Shown one piece after another: positions 55,100 to 64,000 of a DNA stretch of 64,000 nucleotides (the stretch's first letter is position 1; each line of letters starts with the position of its first letter). Made by a program: the position numbers and the translations under genes. The stretch is from Halothiobacillus diazotrophicus. Its GTDB lineage: Bacteria > Pseudomonadota > Gammaproteobacteria > Halothiobacillales > Halothiobacillaceae. A model generated the notes under the pieces. That model searched no databases and was not told the DNA's origin. It saw only the letters and a list, made by a program, of their open reading frames with translations. The stretch is taken from contig NZ_CP016027.1 of assembly GCF_001663815.1 (NCBI RefSeq), positions 1,809,001 to 1,873,000 of the forward strand, read 5' to 3'.

Positions 55100-55757
55100 C
55101 GAACCCCCACAGCGGCCCGACGACCGACCAGATGTTCGCGAGGACTTGCGGCTCGCCCGCGGCCGTGGGGTGCAGGCCGTCCGCCTGCATCAGGCTGCGA
55201 TTCTCCGCCACGCCCTGCAGGATGAACGGCACCAGCGGCAGGTGGTTCTGCGCGGCCAGCGCGTGATACATGTCCCGGAAGGGCGTCGTGTACAGCGGGC
55301 CGTAGTTCGGCGGCAGCATGATGCCGAGCAGCACGACGCGGGCACCGGCCTGTTCGCTCAACGCGATCAGCTTCTGCAGGTTCTGGCGGACGATCGACAG
55401 GGGCAGGCCCCGCAGACCGTCGTTGGCGCCGAGTTCGATCAGCACCCAGCCGGGCTGATGCACGGCCAGCAGTTCCGGCAGGCGGGACAGGCCGCCCGAG
55501 GTGGTCTCGCCGCTGATCGAGGCATTGATGACGTCCCAGGGGATGCGCGCGCCCGACGACTGCTCCGCTGCCTTCATCCGTGCCGTCATCAGGGCTACCC
55601 AGCCCTTGTCCTCGGGCAGGTTGTAGGCGGCCGAGAGCGAATCGCCCAATACCAGCACCGTATGGGCGCGAACCTCGGGAGCGAGCGGCGCTTGCCCCCA
55701 GGCGAGGGATGAACTACAAGCTAGAAACAGCACAATCAACCAGCGGAACACGCACAT
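55086..55757 (-). CDS. tesA: TesA, periplasmic SGNH arylesterase/thioesterase
   Basis: A 223-aa exported hydrolase (thioesterase I/protease I/lysophospholipase L1). A signal peptide ends near SLAWG. The catalytic Ser40 is in VLGDSLSAAYNL, with ISGETTSGG, LGANDGLRG and DGLHPTAAG (Asp/His) completing the SGNH blocks. The start at 55757 has GAGGGC upstream; its ATG and the ATG of the ABC gene share two bases in CATG on opposite strands. Confidence 0.95.
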   Translation of the reverse strand: MCVFRWLIVLFLACSSSLAWGQAPLAPEVRAHTVLVLGDSLSAAYNLPEDKGWVALMTARMKAAEQSSGARIPWDVINASISGETTSGGLSRLPELLAVHQPGWVLIELGANDGLRGLPLSIVRQNLQKLIALSEQAGARVVLLGIMLPPNYGPLYTTPFRDMYHALAAQNHLPLVPFILQGVAENRSLMQADGLHPTAAGEPQVLANIWSVVGPLWGFDGQH

Positions 55758-56508
55758 GCCCTCAGAAGTCGTCAATCCGGTCATCCGTGCCGAGCGGGTC
55801 AGCAAGGTGGTGGCCGGTCCGGTCGGGGCGACCGATGATAGTCCGAAAACCCTGACCATTCTGCACGAGGTTGACCTCGAAATCGCGCCCGGCGAGGCCG
55901 TGGCGATCGTCGGCCCCTCCGGTGCGGGCAAATCCACCCTGCTGGCTCTGCTCGCCGGACTGGACCGGGCCTCGACGGGGCGGATCACACTGGCCGGTTT
56001 CGACCTCGACGATCGGGACGAGGATGGACGCGCCGCCGTCCGCGCCGGTCGCGTGGGGTTCGTCTTCCAGTCCTTCCAGTTGATCGACGGGCTGACGGCC
56101 CTGGAAAACGTTGCCCTCCCGCTGGAGCTGAACGGCATCGCGGCCGCCGAGGACCGTGCCCGCAACGCCCTGACGGAAGTGGGCTTGGCCCAGCGGCTCA
56201 GTCACCAACCCCGGCAGCTTTCCGGCGGGGAGCAGCAGCGCGTGGCACTGGCACGAGCTTTTGCCGGAACGCCCGACATCCTGTTCGCCGACGAGCCGAC
56301 CGGCTCGCTGGACACCGCCACGGGCGACCAGGTGATCGACCTCCTGTTCGAACTGCGCGACCGGCATGCCACCACCCTGGTGCTGGTGACCCACGATCCT
56401 GCTCTGGCGCGCCGGTGCGATCGACGCTACGAAATCCGCGGCGGTCGCATCCGGACGCTCGGCGCATCGGATGGCACGCCCACGACCGACGCGGAGCCGG
56501 CCGCGTGA
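55756..56508 (+). CDS. ybbA: ABC transporter ATP-binding protein (YbbA/LolD-like)
   Basis: A 250-aa ATPase. Walker A is VGPSGAGKST, the signature LSGGEQQRVALARA and Walker B DILFADEPTGSLD. The group (YbbA, LolD, MacB-type) works with FtsX-like permeases. Its divergent tesA partner and the downstream permease match the E. coli tesA-ybbA-ybbP layout. The start shares bases with tesA and lacks a strong ribosome site. Confidence 0.93.
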   Translation: MPSEVVNPVIRAERVSKVVAGPVGATDDSPKTLTILHEVDLEIAPGEAVAIVGPSGAGKSTLLALLAGLDRASTGRITLAGFDLDDRDEDGRAAVRAGRVGFVFQSFQLIDGLTALENVALPLELNGIAAAEDRARNALTEVGLAQRLSHQPRQLSGGEQQRVALARAFAGTPDILFADEPTGSLDTATGDQVIDLLFELRDRHATTLVLVTHDPALARRCDRRYEIRGGRIRTLGASDGTPTTDAEPAA

Positions 56509-59063
56509 CGACCCGACAGATCACCGTCCGACCCGGCTCTGCCCGCCCGGCCATCGGGCGCATTGCGGCAAAGGGGCTCTGGCGGGAGCTGCAATCGGGC
56601 ATGCTGACGACCATGCTGGCCGCACTGATCGTCGCCGTGGCCGCCGTCACGGCCGTCGGGTTTTTCACGGATCGCGTCGATGCCGGCATGCGTGCCCAGG
56701 CGGCGGAGTTCCTGGCGGCCGATGGCCGGATCGATGCCCCCGACCCGCTGAACCAGGTGCGGGAGACGGCCCAAGGGCTCGGTCTCACCACGGCGGATAC
56801 CCTGACCTTTCCCACCGTCGTGCTGGCCAACAACCGGCCGCTGCTCGTGAGCCTCAAGGCCGTCGGCCCCGGCTACCCCCTGCGCGGCAGCTTGCAGATC
56901 GCCCCGGCCATGGCCCCGGCAACGGTCCCGGCCAGCGCCCCCTCTGACGAGTCGGTCGATTCGGGCAACCACGAAATCGATGCCGAGACCGTCGACCATG
57001 GCCCCGCCCTCGGCACGGTCTGGCTCGCGCCGCGTGCCCTTGCCCTGCTGGACCTCAAGCCGGGCGACCCCCTGCAGATCGGTCAGAAGACCTTCACCAT
57101 CGCCGCCCGCCTGCTGCGCGAGCCGGACGTCGGCAATGTCTTCGCCCAGGCCGCTCCGCGCGCCATGATCGCTCTGGCAGACATCCCGGCCACAGGCCTC
57201 GTCACGCCCGCGAGCCGGGTACGCTACCACCTGCTGCTGGCCGCACCCGCTGCGCAACGCGCCGCCCTGTTCGCCAAGCTCAAGGCCAGGCTGCCGAAGG
57301 ACCGGACGATCGAACGCCCGGAAAACAGCCAGCCGGCCTTCAAGACTGCCTTCGACCGGGCGGCACGATTCCTGGGGCTCGCCGCCATGGTGGCCGTGCT
57401 GCTGGCTGGCGCGGCCCTGTTGCTGGCCGCACGCCACTACAACGCGGTCCAGCAGGATTCGGCCGCCCTGATGCGCGCCTTCGGCGCCTCCCGGCGCACC
57501 ATCGGCCGGATCTACGCCCTGCGCCTGCTGATGCTGGCCCTGCTCGCGACGGTGCCGGGCGTGCTGATCGGCGCCGTGACCCAGCAGGGTCTGGCCGCGC
57601 TCATGCGCCATGCACTCGCCGTCGCGCTGCCGCCCCCGGGCCTTCTGCCGGTGTTCATCGGCCTCGGCATTGCCCTGATCGCCCTCATTGGTTTTGCCCT
57701 GCCAGCCCTGATCCGCCTGCAGGACACGCCGCCCCTGCGCGTGCTCAACCGGCAACTGGCAGCGCCGCCGCCCGCGGCGGCAGTGCTGTTCGGCTTCGGC
57801 CTCGTCGCCATGGGGCTGCTCGTCTGGCTGCAGGCGCGCGACCTGACGCTTACCGCCTATGTGCTGGGCGGCATGGGCGCGAGCCTCTTGGTCTTCCTCG
57901 GGCTGGCCTGGCTGCTGATCCGGGGCCTGCGTCGGTTGCGCGTCCAGGGCGTGGCCCGCTTCGGTCTCGCCCGGCTGGCACGGGAACCGCTGGCGGGCAG
58001 CATCCAGATTGCGGCGCTGGCGCTGGGATTGACGGCCCTGCTGCTGCTCGGCGTCGTTCGCGGGGATCTGCTCGATGCCTGGCATGACCAGATCCCCGTC
58101 GATGCCCCGAATTTCTTCGCGATCAACATCCAGCCCGATCAGGTGGCCGATCTCAAGGCCTTCCTGCAGGCGCACCGGATTCACGGGGCGGGGTTCTATC
58201 CGATGGTGCGGGCGCGCTGGACGGCGGAGAACGGCAAAACGATCCACCCGGAAACCTATCAGGGCCAGGCACGACGTCTGGCGGAACGGGAATTCAATCT
58301 CTCCACCACGCCGACCCTGGCCGCCGACAACAGGATCGTGGCCGGCCACTGGTCCGGCAAGGGCTGGTCGGTCGAGCAGGGTATCGCCGATACCTTCCAC
58401 TGGAAACTGGGCGACACCCTGACCTTCCAGGTCAACGGCTCGCCCGTCACGGCGGCCATTACCAGCATCCGCAAGGTCAACTGGGACTCGATGCGACCCA
58501 ACTTCTTCGTGCTGGCCCCCAAGGCGCTGCTCGCCCAGGCACCGGCCCAGTACGTCACGAGCTTCTACCTGCCCCAACCGAACATTCCGCAACAGACCGC
58601 CCTGCTGCGTACGTTCCCGACCCTGACGCTGTTCGACCTCGGCCGCATTCTGGCGGAAGTGCGCAGTCTGATCGACCGGGCCAGTCAGGCCGTGCAGTAC
58701 GTATTTCTGTTCACCCTCGCCGCCGGCCTTATCGTGCTGATGGCCGCCTTTCACGCCAGCGAAGCCGCCCGCCTGCGCGAAACGGCGATTCTGCGCGTTC
58801 TGGGCGCGCGACGCAGCCAGATCATGCAGGCACTCTGGCTGGAATTCACCGTGATCGGTCTGCTGGTGGGGCTGCTTGCCGCCGTCGCGGCCGGGGGATT
58901 GGGCGCCGTGCTGGCCTGGAAGCTGTTCGATCTCTCCTGGCGGATCGACCTGCGCCTGCCGACCTACGGCCTCGCGGCCGGATGGCTGCTCGCCCTGCTG
59001 CTCGTACCCTGGCTGGGCGCGCGGATCACGCGGGCATCGCCGATCGCCGCTTTACGCCGCTAA
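56505..59063 (+). CDS. ybbP: ABC transporter permease, FtsX/YbbP family
   Basis: An 852-aa inner-membrane protein with two FtsX-like membrane blocks (helices near 35-55, 305-490 and 725-850) separated by large periplasmic domains. The start is a GTG at 56505 that overlaps the ybbA stop (GTGA). The substrate is probably a lipid or lipoprotein, as for the E. coli locus, but this is inference. Confidence 0.92.
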   Translation: MTTRQITVRPGSARPAIGRIAAKGLWRELQSGMLTTMLAALIVAVAAVTAVGFFTDRVDAGMRAQAAEFLAADGRIDAPDPLNQVRETAQGLGLTTADTLTFPTVVLANNRPLLVSLKAVGPGYPLRGSLQIAPAMAPATVPASAPSDESVDSGNHEIDAETVDHGPALGTVWLAPRALALLDLKPGDPLQIGQKTFTIAARLLREPDVGNVFAQAAPRAMIALADIPATGLVTPASRVRYHLLLAAPAAQRAALFAKLKARLPKDRTIERPENSQPAFKTAFDRAARFLGLAAMVAVLLAGAALLLAARHYNAVQQDSAALMRAFGASRRTIGRIYALRLLMLALLATVPGVLIGAVTQQGLAALMRHALAVALPPPGLLPVFIGLGIALIALIGFALPALIRLQDTPPLRVLNRQLAAPPPAAAVLFGFGLVAMGLLVWLQARDLTLTAYVLGGMGASLLVFLGLAWLLIRGLRRLRVQGVARFGLARLAREPLAGSIQIAALALGLTALLLLGVVRGDLLDAWHDQIPVDAPNFFAINIQPDQVADLKAFLQAHRIHGAGFYPMVRARWTAENGKTIHPETYQGQARRLAEREFNLSTTPTLAADNRIVAGHWSGKGWSVEQGIADTFHWKLGDTLTFQVNGSPVTAAITSIRKVNWDSMRPNFFVLAPKALLAQAPAQYVTSFYLPQPNIPQQTALLRTFPTLTLFDLGRILAEVRSLIDRASQAVQYVFLFTLAAGLIVLMAAFHASEAARLRETAILRVLGARRSQIMQALWLEFTVIGLLVGLLAAVAAGGLGAVLAWKLFDLSWRIDLRLPTYGLAAGWLLALLLVPWLGARITRASPIAALRR

Positions 59064-59097
59064 CCGCCAGACGGCAGCCGAAGTCCTTGCGGAAAAG

Positions 59098-59841
59098 TCA
59101 CTTCAAGGCCCGATCGACCCGCTGCCAGAGTTGAAAGTAGGCCTGGGCCACCGGGTGGCGCGCATGGCTGTAGACCACGGGGATCTGCGCCTCGCCCATC
59201 TGCTCGACCACGGCCGCGTAGGGAATCTCGACATCCCACAATTCCGGCATGTCCAACTGGTGCTGTTCGCTGAATTCCCGATGCAGGCTGCGACGCCGGT
59301 CGACCATCGAGAGGAAGCCGGCCAACCGGCCGGGCTTGATCTTGTCCTCGGCCAGATGCGCCTTGAGCTGGAACCAGGTTCGTTCGGAAAGATGGGTCGG
59401 TACGACGGGAACCAGCACGAGATCCGCCGCGCGCAGAACGTTGTCGCCCAGCAGGCTGAGGCCGGGCGGCGTATCGATCCAGATTTCCTCGAAGTCTTCC
59501 GCCAGTCCGTCCAGCACCTTGGCGATCCGATAGCCGGCGTCCTTCTTTTCGGCCAGCCGATGCTCGATATCGTGATAGCGCTGATCGGAGGGAAGTACCG
59601 TCAGATTGCGGTGACGCGTCGGTCGCAGGCCCTCGGCCACCGAGCGCGCCTTGAGCAGGTGGCCAACCTTGGGCGCCGATTCCGGCTCGGCCTGCAGATA
59701 CCAAGAAGCCGCGCCCTGCGGATCCAGATCCCACAGGAGCACCTTGCGTCCCTGGAGGGCGGACAAGGCCGCCAGATTGACGACGGCGGCCGTTTTACCG
59801 ACCCCGCCCTTTACGGAATAGAGCGCGATGATCTCCGCCAT
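59098..59841 (-). CDS. Orphan ParA/MinD-type ATPase
   Basis: A 247-aa ATPase with the deviant Walker A KGGVGKT (11-17), LLWDLDPQGAASWYL and IDTPPGLSLLGD. There is no parB or parS-like gene beside it, so it is probably not a chromosome partitioner; small orphan ParA proteins often position chemosensory arrays, flagella or other cell machines. It ends 34 bases from the converging permease gene. Target unknown. Confidence 0.9.
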   Translation of the reverse strand: MAEIIALYSVKGGVGKTAAVVNLAALSALQGRKVLLWDLDPQGAASWYLQAEPESAPKVGHLLKARSVAEGLRPTRHRNLTVLPSDQRYHDIEHRLAEKKDAGYRIAKVLDGLAEDFEEIWIDTPPGLSLLGDNVLRAADLVLVPVVPTHLSERTWFQLKAHLAEDKIKPGRLAGFLSMVDRRRSLHREFSEQHQLDMPELWDVEIPYAAVVEQMGEAQIPVVYSHARHPVAQAYFQLWQRVDRALK

Positions 59842-59953
59842 GAGAGCTGCCTAACCATGGTGCGAATGTGCCGCCATGATACGCCATCCCGGACGAATAT
59901 CCCGTGTGCGTCCTTCTGCCCACCGGCAGACCGAAGAATTGCCTCGAACCGGG

Positions 59954-61414
59954 TCACTCGCCCAGATCGGCCAGTTCCTTCAGTTTGCGGGTCACGGTGT
60001 TTCGCCCCCAGCCGATGAGGGCCGCGGCCTGCTGCTTGTGCCCGCCGGTGAAGCTCAGGGCCGCCTTGAGCAGAGTGCGCTCGAAGGCGGGCCCCGCCGT
60101 CGCCAGCAGATCCTGATCGCCGGCGGCGAGGCGTGCATCGGCCCAGCGCTTGAGATTGGTCGTCCACTGCTCCAGCAGGGCATCGTCGTTCAGGGCACCC
60201 GTCGCCCCCCCGGACCGGCTGAGGTTGTCCGGCAGGTCCTCGATACCGATCTCATGTCCGGGCGCCATCACCGTCAACCACCGCGCGGTGTTTTCCAGTT
60301 CGCGCACGTTGCCCGGCCAGTCATGCTGCGCCAGTTGCGCCAGGGCTTGCGGGTGGATGGTCTTGACCGGGACCCCCAACTCCTGGGCCGCCCGCTGCAG
60401 AAAATAGCGCAGCAGCTGAGGAATATCCTCGCGGCGCTCGCGCAGGGCGGGGAGCTTGAGACGGATCACGTTGAGGCGGTGGAACAGATCCTCGCGGAAC
60501 TGGCCGCTGACGACCCGATCCTCCAGGCGCTGGTGGGTGGCCGCCACGATGCGCACATCGGTACGGATGAGATGCGTACCGCCCACGCGATAGAACTGAC
60601 CGTCGGCCAGAACGCGCAGCAGGCGGGTTTGCAGGTCCAGGGGCATGTCGCCGATTTCGTCCAGGAACAGCGTGCCGCCGTGCGCCTGCTCGAAGCGGCC
60701 CACGCGCTGCCCGGCGGCGCCGGTGAACGCCCCCTTCTCGTGACCGAACAGTTCCGATTCGAGCAGATCCTTCGGAATGGCGGCCGTGTTCAGCGCGACG
60801 AACGGCCCGTTGCGCCGCAGGCTGTGCTGATGGAGGGCCCGGGCAACCAGTTCCTTGCCGGTTCCGGATTCCCCGTTGATCAATACCGTCACGTTGGAGC
60901 GGGCCAGGCGACCGATCGCCCGGAAAATTTCCTGCATCGACGGCGCATTGCCGATCAGGTCCGTCTGCTGTGCACCATCCGTGCCCGAGCCACCTTCACC
61001 ACCCGCGCGTCCGGCCTGGGGCTGTCGCGAAGCCAGGGCACGCTGGGCCAGTCGCACGGCATCGTCGATATCGAATGGCTTGGGCAGATAATCGAAAGCG
61101 CCGCCCTCGAAGGCGCCAACCGCGCTATCGAGGTCCGAGTGGGCCGTAATGATGATGATCGGTAGATCCGGATCGGTTTCCTGCAGGGAGGCGAGCAGAC
61201 TCAGACCATCCTCGCCCGGCATGCGGATGTCCGAGAACAGGACGTCCGGCTTGCTGACCCGCAGACGGGCGCGCAGCAACGCCACGCTCTCGAAGGATTC
61301 GACGGAAAACCCGGCCGATTTCAACGCGCGCTCCAGCACCCAGCGGATGCTGTGGTCGTCGTCTACGATCCAGATTTTTGCGGGCGTATTGCTGTTATTC
61401 ATGGTGGTCATCAT
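59954..61414 (-). CDS. ntrC: NtrC (NR-I), sigma-54 activator of nitrogen regulation
   Basis: A 486-aa response regulator. The receiver phospho-site is Asp62 in [11 protein letters not shown]. The AAA+ domain has [15 protein letters not shown] and the sigma-54 loop GAFTGA. A Fis-type helix-turn-helix closes the protein ([20 protein letters not shown]). The ATG at 61414 overlaps the ntrB stop by four bases; a start at 61402 is the alternative. Confidence 0.97.
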   Translation of the reverse strand: MMTTMNNSNTPAKIWIVDDDHSIRWVLERALKSAGFSVESFESVALLRARLRVSKPDVLFSDIRMPGEDGLSLLASLQETDPDLPIIIITAHSDLDSAVGAFEGGAFDYLPKPFDIDDAVRLAQRALASRQPQAGRAGGEGGSGTDGAQQTDLIGNAPSMQEIFRAIGRLARSNVTVLINGESGTGKELVARALHQHSLRRNGPFVALNTAAIPKDLLESELFGHEKGAFTGAAGQRVGRFEQAHGGTLFLDEIGDMPLDLQTRLLRVLADGQFYRVGGTHLIRTDVRIVAATHQRLEDRVVSGQFREDLFHRLNVIRLKLPALRERREDIPQLLRYFLQRAAQELGVPVKTIHPQALAQLAQHDWPGNVRELENTARWLTVMAPGHEIGIEDLPDNLSRSGGATGALNDDALLEQWTTNLKRWADARLAAGDQDLLATAGPAFERTLLKAALSFTGGHKQQAAALIGWGRNTVTRKLKELADLGE

Positions 61415-62532
61415 TGTCGTGCCTCATGCGGCTTGGGCGCGGGGTGTATCGGTAATATCAGTGAAAATTGGACGGTGTCGGGTTTCTGCTTGAACTCGAT
61501 CATGCCCTGATGCTGTTCGGCGATCGTCTGGGCGATGGACAGGCCGAGCCCGCTCCCGTGGGCGCGGCCGCTGACCATCGGCAAAAACAGGCTTTCAACC
61601 AGGTTCTCGGGCACGGGCGGGCCGTTGTTTTCCAGATCGATCTTCAGAACCAGGCGGTGGCGCTGCTGGTGGATCGTGAACTGGCGAAGCACCCGGGTCT
61701 TCACACAGATGCACGGTTCGGGCGCCTGACTCTCGCTCAATGCCTGCAGGGCATTTCGTCCAAGATTCAACAGAACCTGAATCAGCTGATCGCGATCCGC
61801 CACGATCTCCGGAATGCTGGGGTCGAAGTCCAGCTTCCAGCGCAAGGGGGTCGTCAGCACGCAGTCTTCCGCCTCGATGCAGAGCAGTCGCCGCACCTGC
61901 TCCAGCGGATCATGGATATTGACGCTGCTCTTCTGTGGCCGATCGCTGGGGCCCAGCATGCGGTCGATCAGATTCTTCAGACGCTCCGTTTCCGTCAGGA
62001 TGATCTTGGTGTACTCGCGCAATCCGGCGTTGGGCAACTCGCGTTCCAGCAACTGGGCCGCACCGTGCAACCCGCCCAGCGGATTCTTCAACTCATGCGC
62101 CAGCCCACGGACCAGTTGCCGGGTGGACAACTGCATGGCATGCAGTTGCGCCTCGCGTGAAATCCGCACATGGCGCTCGATATCGGTCAACTCCATGAGG
62201 ATGGCGGCATCCTCGATACTCGGATCCGGGGTGATCGCGCAGTCCGCGATTCGGGTCTGCCCGTGAGGCACGATCAATTCCGCCTCGCGCAACGTCACCA
62301 CCTGCTGCGAGGCGCGCGCCTCTTCCACGGCATTCGCCAGGATCGGATTCATGGCGAAAAAGAACTGCCCGCCCTGCTTCAGCACAGAGGCATAACTCGT
62401 ATCCCAGAATTGTTCCGCCGCGGAATTGAGGTAAAGCAACTGCCCCGCCCGGTCCAAAACCACAATGGCGGTATTCAGTGCATCCGCCAGGCGCGCCGGA
62501 CGTATGGGCGAATTGATCACAGACTGGGTCAC
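61411..62532 (-). CDS. ntrB: NtrB (NR-II), nitrogen sensor histidine kinase
   Basis: A 373-aa cytosolic kinase/phosphatase for NtrC. A PAS domain (about 15-120) precedes the phospho-histidine His146 in RGLAHELKNPLGG, followed by the N box NLGRNALQAL and the G2 box GSGLGLSIAQTI. The start is GTG at 62532 with GGAG upstream. PII is the expected signal partner. Confidence 0.97.
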   Translation of the reverse strand: MTQSVINSPIRPARLADALNTAIVVLDRAGQLLYLNSAAEQFWDTSYASVLKQGGQFFFAMNPILANAVEEARASQQVVTLREAELIVPHGQTRIADCAITPDPSIEDAAILMELTDIERHVRISREAQLHAMQLSTRQLVRGLAHELKNPLGGLHGAAQLLERELPNAGLREYTKIILTETERLKNLIDRMLGPSDRPQKSSVNIHDPLEQVRRLLCIEAEDCVLTTPLRWKLDFDPSIPEIVADRDQLIQVLLNLGRNALQALSESQAPEPCICVKTRVLRQFTIHQQRHRLVLKIDLENNGPPVPENLVESLFLPMVSGRAHGSGLGLSIAQTIAEQHQGMIEFKQKPDTVQFSLILPIHPAPKPHEARQ

Positions 62533-62846
62533 AGTGGCTCCGATTTCCTAGATTGCCCTGCAAAGGTTCGATAGGCGGACAAACGCAAAATATATGCCTA
62601 AGACCGCCACCCTTGTTCAGGCAAAAAAATAAACCCTTAACAATCAGCAAACTGCACAAAAAAAAGGAACGACACAGAAATCATTTTCGCGTTCCCGGAG
62701 GCCAAACGACCGGAAATATACAATTTCAGCGACGCCATGGCACCAATATGGTGCCCAATGCGCCGTATTGTGTGTGTTTTTGGTGCATTCAAAGGCGGTG
62801 TGCGGAAAAACCCCGCACCCGAAAGATGCCCTTCGCCCGAATAGGG
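62533..62846. other. Region upstream of ntrB
   Basis: The 314 bases contain the NtrC box (62739-62755), a half-site GGTGCA (62782-62787), and an AT-rich stretch at 62590-62680 where the ntrB promoter should lie. No sigma-54 -24/-12 pair was found. GTGCGG and CCGCAC (62801-62819) form a small stem without a T-run after the upstream gene. Confidence 0.55.
62739..62755. promoter_or_regulatory. NtrC-binding site
   Basis: GGCACC-AATAT-GGTGCC is a perfect inverted repeat that matches the NtrC consensus TGCACC-N5-GGTGCA except at the outer bases. It lies about 205 bases upstream of ntrB, which fits autoregulation of the ntrBC operon. Confidence 0.8.
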
Positions 62847-63587
62847 CTAGCTGGCTGCGCCAGTCAGATGAATCACGACCGGCGACGACTGAAAGATGTT
62901 CTTGCCTTGGCGCGAGACCAGAGCAATCAATGTGTGCTCACCATTCGACAAGCCACTGATCATAAAGCGATGCCCCGTCGAATCCTCCACCTTGTCCTCA
63001 CCGTCAATCACGATACGGATCCGGTCCCCGGCCGACACATCCAGTGCCGGCGTGATTTGCACCTGCACAAAGATCGTGCCTCCGGGATGTGCTGCAACCG
63101 GCCCCGAATGGGGCTCGGAGATCGACAGGGTTTGATAATGCCCCCCTGCCGCCGGCGATACCGTCGTCGACACGAGCGGCGCCGGTTTGGATGCACTCGG
63201 CGGCAGCACAGTCGGAGGTTCGGCTCGAGGCCCGGATCCGGATGCCGGCGCCTCGGTCACCGGCATCTGAACAGAGGGTACCAGGGGGGCTTGGGGCGCC
63301 GACTGGGGCGCCGCCTGACTCCCGACGGGCGCGGACGGCGGTGGTGTAGCCGGCGGCAGATTGATGGGCGTCAACGGAATGGGCGGTGGCGGGTCGACAT
63401 GAATCTTGCGCGCGCCCTTGGTCGGCTCATCCGTAAACACCCGATCTCCCTGGCTGTTCGTGTAGGTATAGATCGTCTCCGCCTGAGCGGCGGCCAGGGC
63501 AGCGGCGATCAAACAGCCAACCAGTCCCAACGAAAGAATCCGACGCGGACGAAGGAACCCGTCCCGCAGTGCGTTTGGAACGTTCAT
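62847..63587 (-). CDS. DUF4124 domain periplasmic protein
   Basis: A 246-aa exported protein. The signal peptide ends around AAAQA; the DUF4124 motif YTYTNSQGDRVFTDEP follows at once. A long Pro-rich middle (PPPPIPLTPINLPP onward) leads to an Ig-like C-terminal domain (SGLSNGEHTLIALVSRQGK) that ends in a predicted beta-strand. DUF4124 proteins commonly lie near glnA/ntrB in gammaproteobacteria. GGAGG supports the start. Function unknown. Confidence 0.9.
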   Translation of the reverse strand: MNVPNALRDGFLRPRRILSLGLVGCLIAAALAAAQAETIYTYTNSQGDRVFTDEPTKGARKIHVDPPPPIPLTPINLPPATPPPSAPVGSQAAPQSAPQAPLVPSVQMPVTEAPASGSGPRAEPPTVLPPSASKPAPLVSTTVSPAAGGHYQTLSISEPHSGPVAAHPGGTIFVQVQITPALDVSAGDRIRIVIDGEDKVEDSTGHRFMISGLSNGEHTLIALVSRQGKNIFQSSPVVIHLTGAAS

Positions 63588-63719
63588 CACTTGGCCTCCA
63601 TGACAGAAGATGAATACGATCAAGCACCGATTGATACAGAACACCGATGTCTCGCCCGGCAAGCAGCCGCTCGAATCCTTGAGACGGCGCGAACGATATC
63701 CGGTTCCCGCCGGAAACCG

Positions 63720-64000
63720 TCAGGCACCCTGGATGAGTCGGGACACCGCCTCCGCCCGGGTGATACACGCCGCGCGCGTCGGCGCCGTGACGTTGACGTG
63801 CCCCAGCTTCCTGCCCGGCCGCGGCTCCTTGCCATAATCATGCACATGAACGCCCGGAATCGCGAGCATGCCCATCCGCGCCGGGATCGTGCCGATCAGA
63901 TTCAGCATCACGCAGTGCCCGACACTCTCCGTTGCGCCCAAGGGCCAGCCAAGGATCGCCCGGAGATGATTCTCGAACTGCGATGTAACGGCACCATTCT
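63720..64000 (-). CDS. purK: PurK, N5-carboxyaminoimidazole ribonucleotide synthase (5' end outside window)
   Basis: The C-terminal 93 codons of the purine-synthesis enzyme PurK. The conserved end is recognised by TSQFENHLRAILGWPLGATE, NLIGTIP and HVHDYGKEPRPGRKLGHVNV. The gene stays open to the right edge. It lies 133 bases upstream of the DUF4124 gene. Confidence 0.95.
   Translation of the reverse strand, partial: NGAVTSQFENHLRAILGWPLGATESVGHCVMLNLIGTIPARMGMLAIPGVHVHDYGKEPRPGRKLGHVNVTAPTRAACITRAEAVSRLIQGA

Noticed and set aside
62533-62760. Sigma-54 promoter upstream of ntrB
   Set aside because: No GG-N10-GC element at a suitable place was found; only the NtrC box is supported.

Overview
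The window reads as chromosomal DNA of a GC-rich gammaproteobacterium. The support is the set of core genes with gamma-type neighbours (murJ-ribF, ssb/uvrA divergent, tesA/ybbA-ybbP divergent, ntrBC, purK), periplasmic and outer-membrane proteins, and a complete type I-E CRISPR-Cas locus. A sulfur-oxidising or similar free-living lineage is possible but I cannot prove it from this DNA. No rRNA, tRNA, integrase or insertion sequence was recognised.

Layout. 1-601: 3' part of a secreted alpha/beta hydrolase. 1156-5398: RND efflux pair (adaptor plus pump). 5861-8486: overlapping pair of a MetOD1 sensor-like protein and a PAS-GGDEF-EAL protein. 8818-13660 (minus): a redox-stress block with an NTF2-like protein, a cytochrome c/beta-propeller protein, an ECF sigma factor, its anti-sigma factor and a periplasmic MsrA-thioredoxin-MsrB fusion, preceded by an ECF-type promoter candidate. 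13814-19658 (minus): P-type ATPase, an unknown low-complexity protein and a GAF-PAS-GGDEF(degenerate)-EAL protein. 20044-22568: lemA and a DUF2207 protein. 22591-23765: divergent tetR and a DUF1348 gene around two palindromic operators. 24432-27195: ada-alkB-alkA alkylation-repair operon behind a 13-bp tandem repeat. 27382-29824: DUF805 protein, then an iron-uptake operon (cupredoxin, FTR1 permease, outer-membrane protein) with a Fur-like box. 30102-36229: GNAT, gamma-glutamyltransferase, and an unknown lipoprotein/outer-membrane pair.

36342-47580 is the CRISPR-Cas island. On the minus strand it runs cas3-cse1-cse2-cas7-cas5-cas6e, then a toxin-antitoxin module, then cas1-cas2, a short leader and an array of 23 full repeats with an exact 61-bp period. 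The toxin-antitoxin pair sits inside the cas operon and its toxin is translationally coupled to cas1. The toxin appears frameshifted near its start. Beyond the far end of the array lies a second toxin copy that lacks its 5' part and is fused in register to the last 9 nt of a CRISPR repeat plus one more 32-nt spacer. The fusion records a deletion that removed old spacers and half of a toxin gene together. Imperfect direct repeats of about 38 bp lie outside both ends of the island. I consider this the most unusual structure in the window.

47770-64000: ssb and uvrA (divergent), a COG4705 membrane protein, ribF, murJ, tesA, an ABC exporter pair (ybbA/ybbP type) whose start codon overlaps that of tesA on the other strand, an orphan ParA, ntrC and ntrB behind a palindromic NtrC box, a DUF4124 protein, and the 3' end of purK at the right edge.
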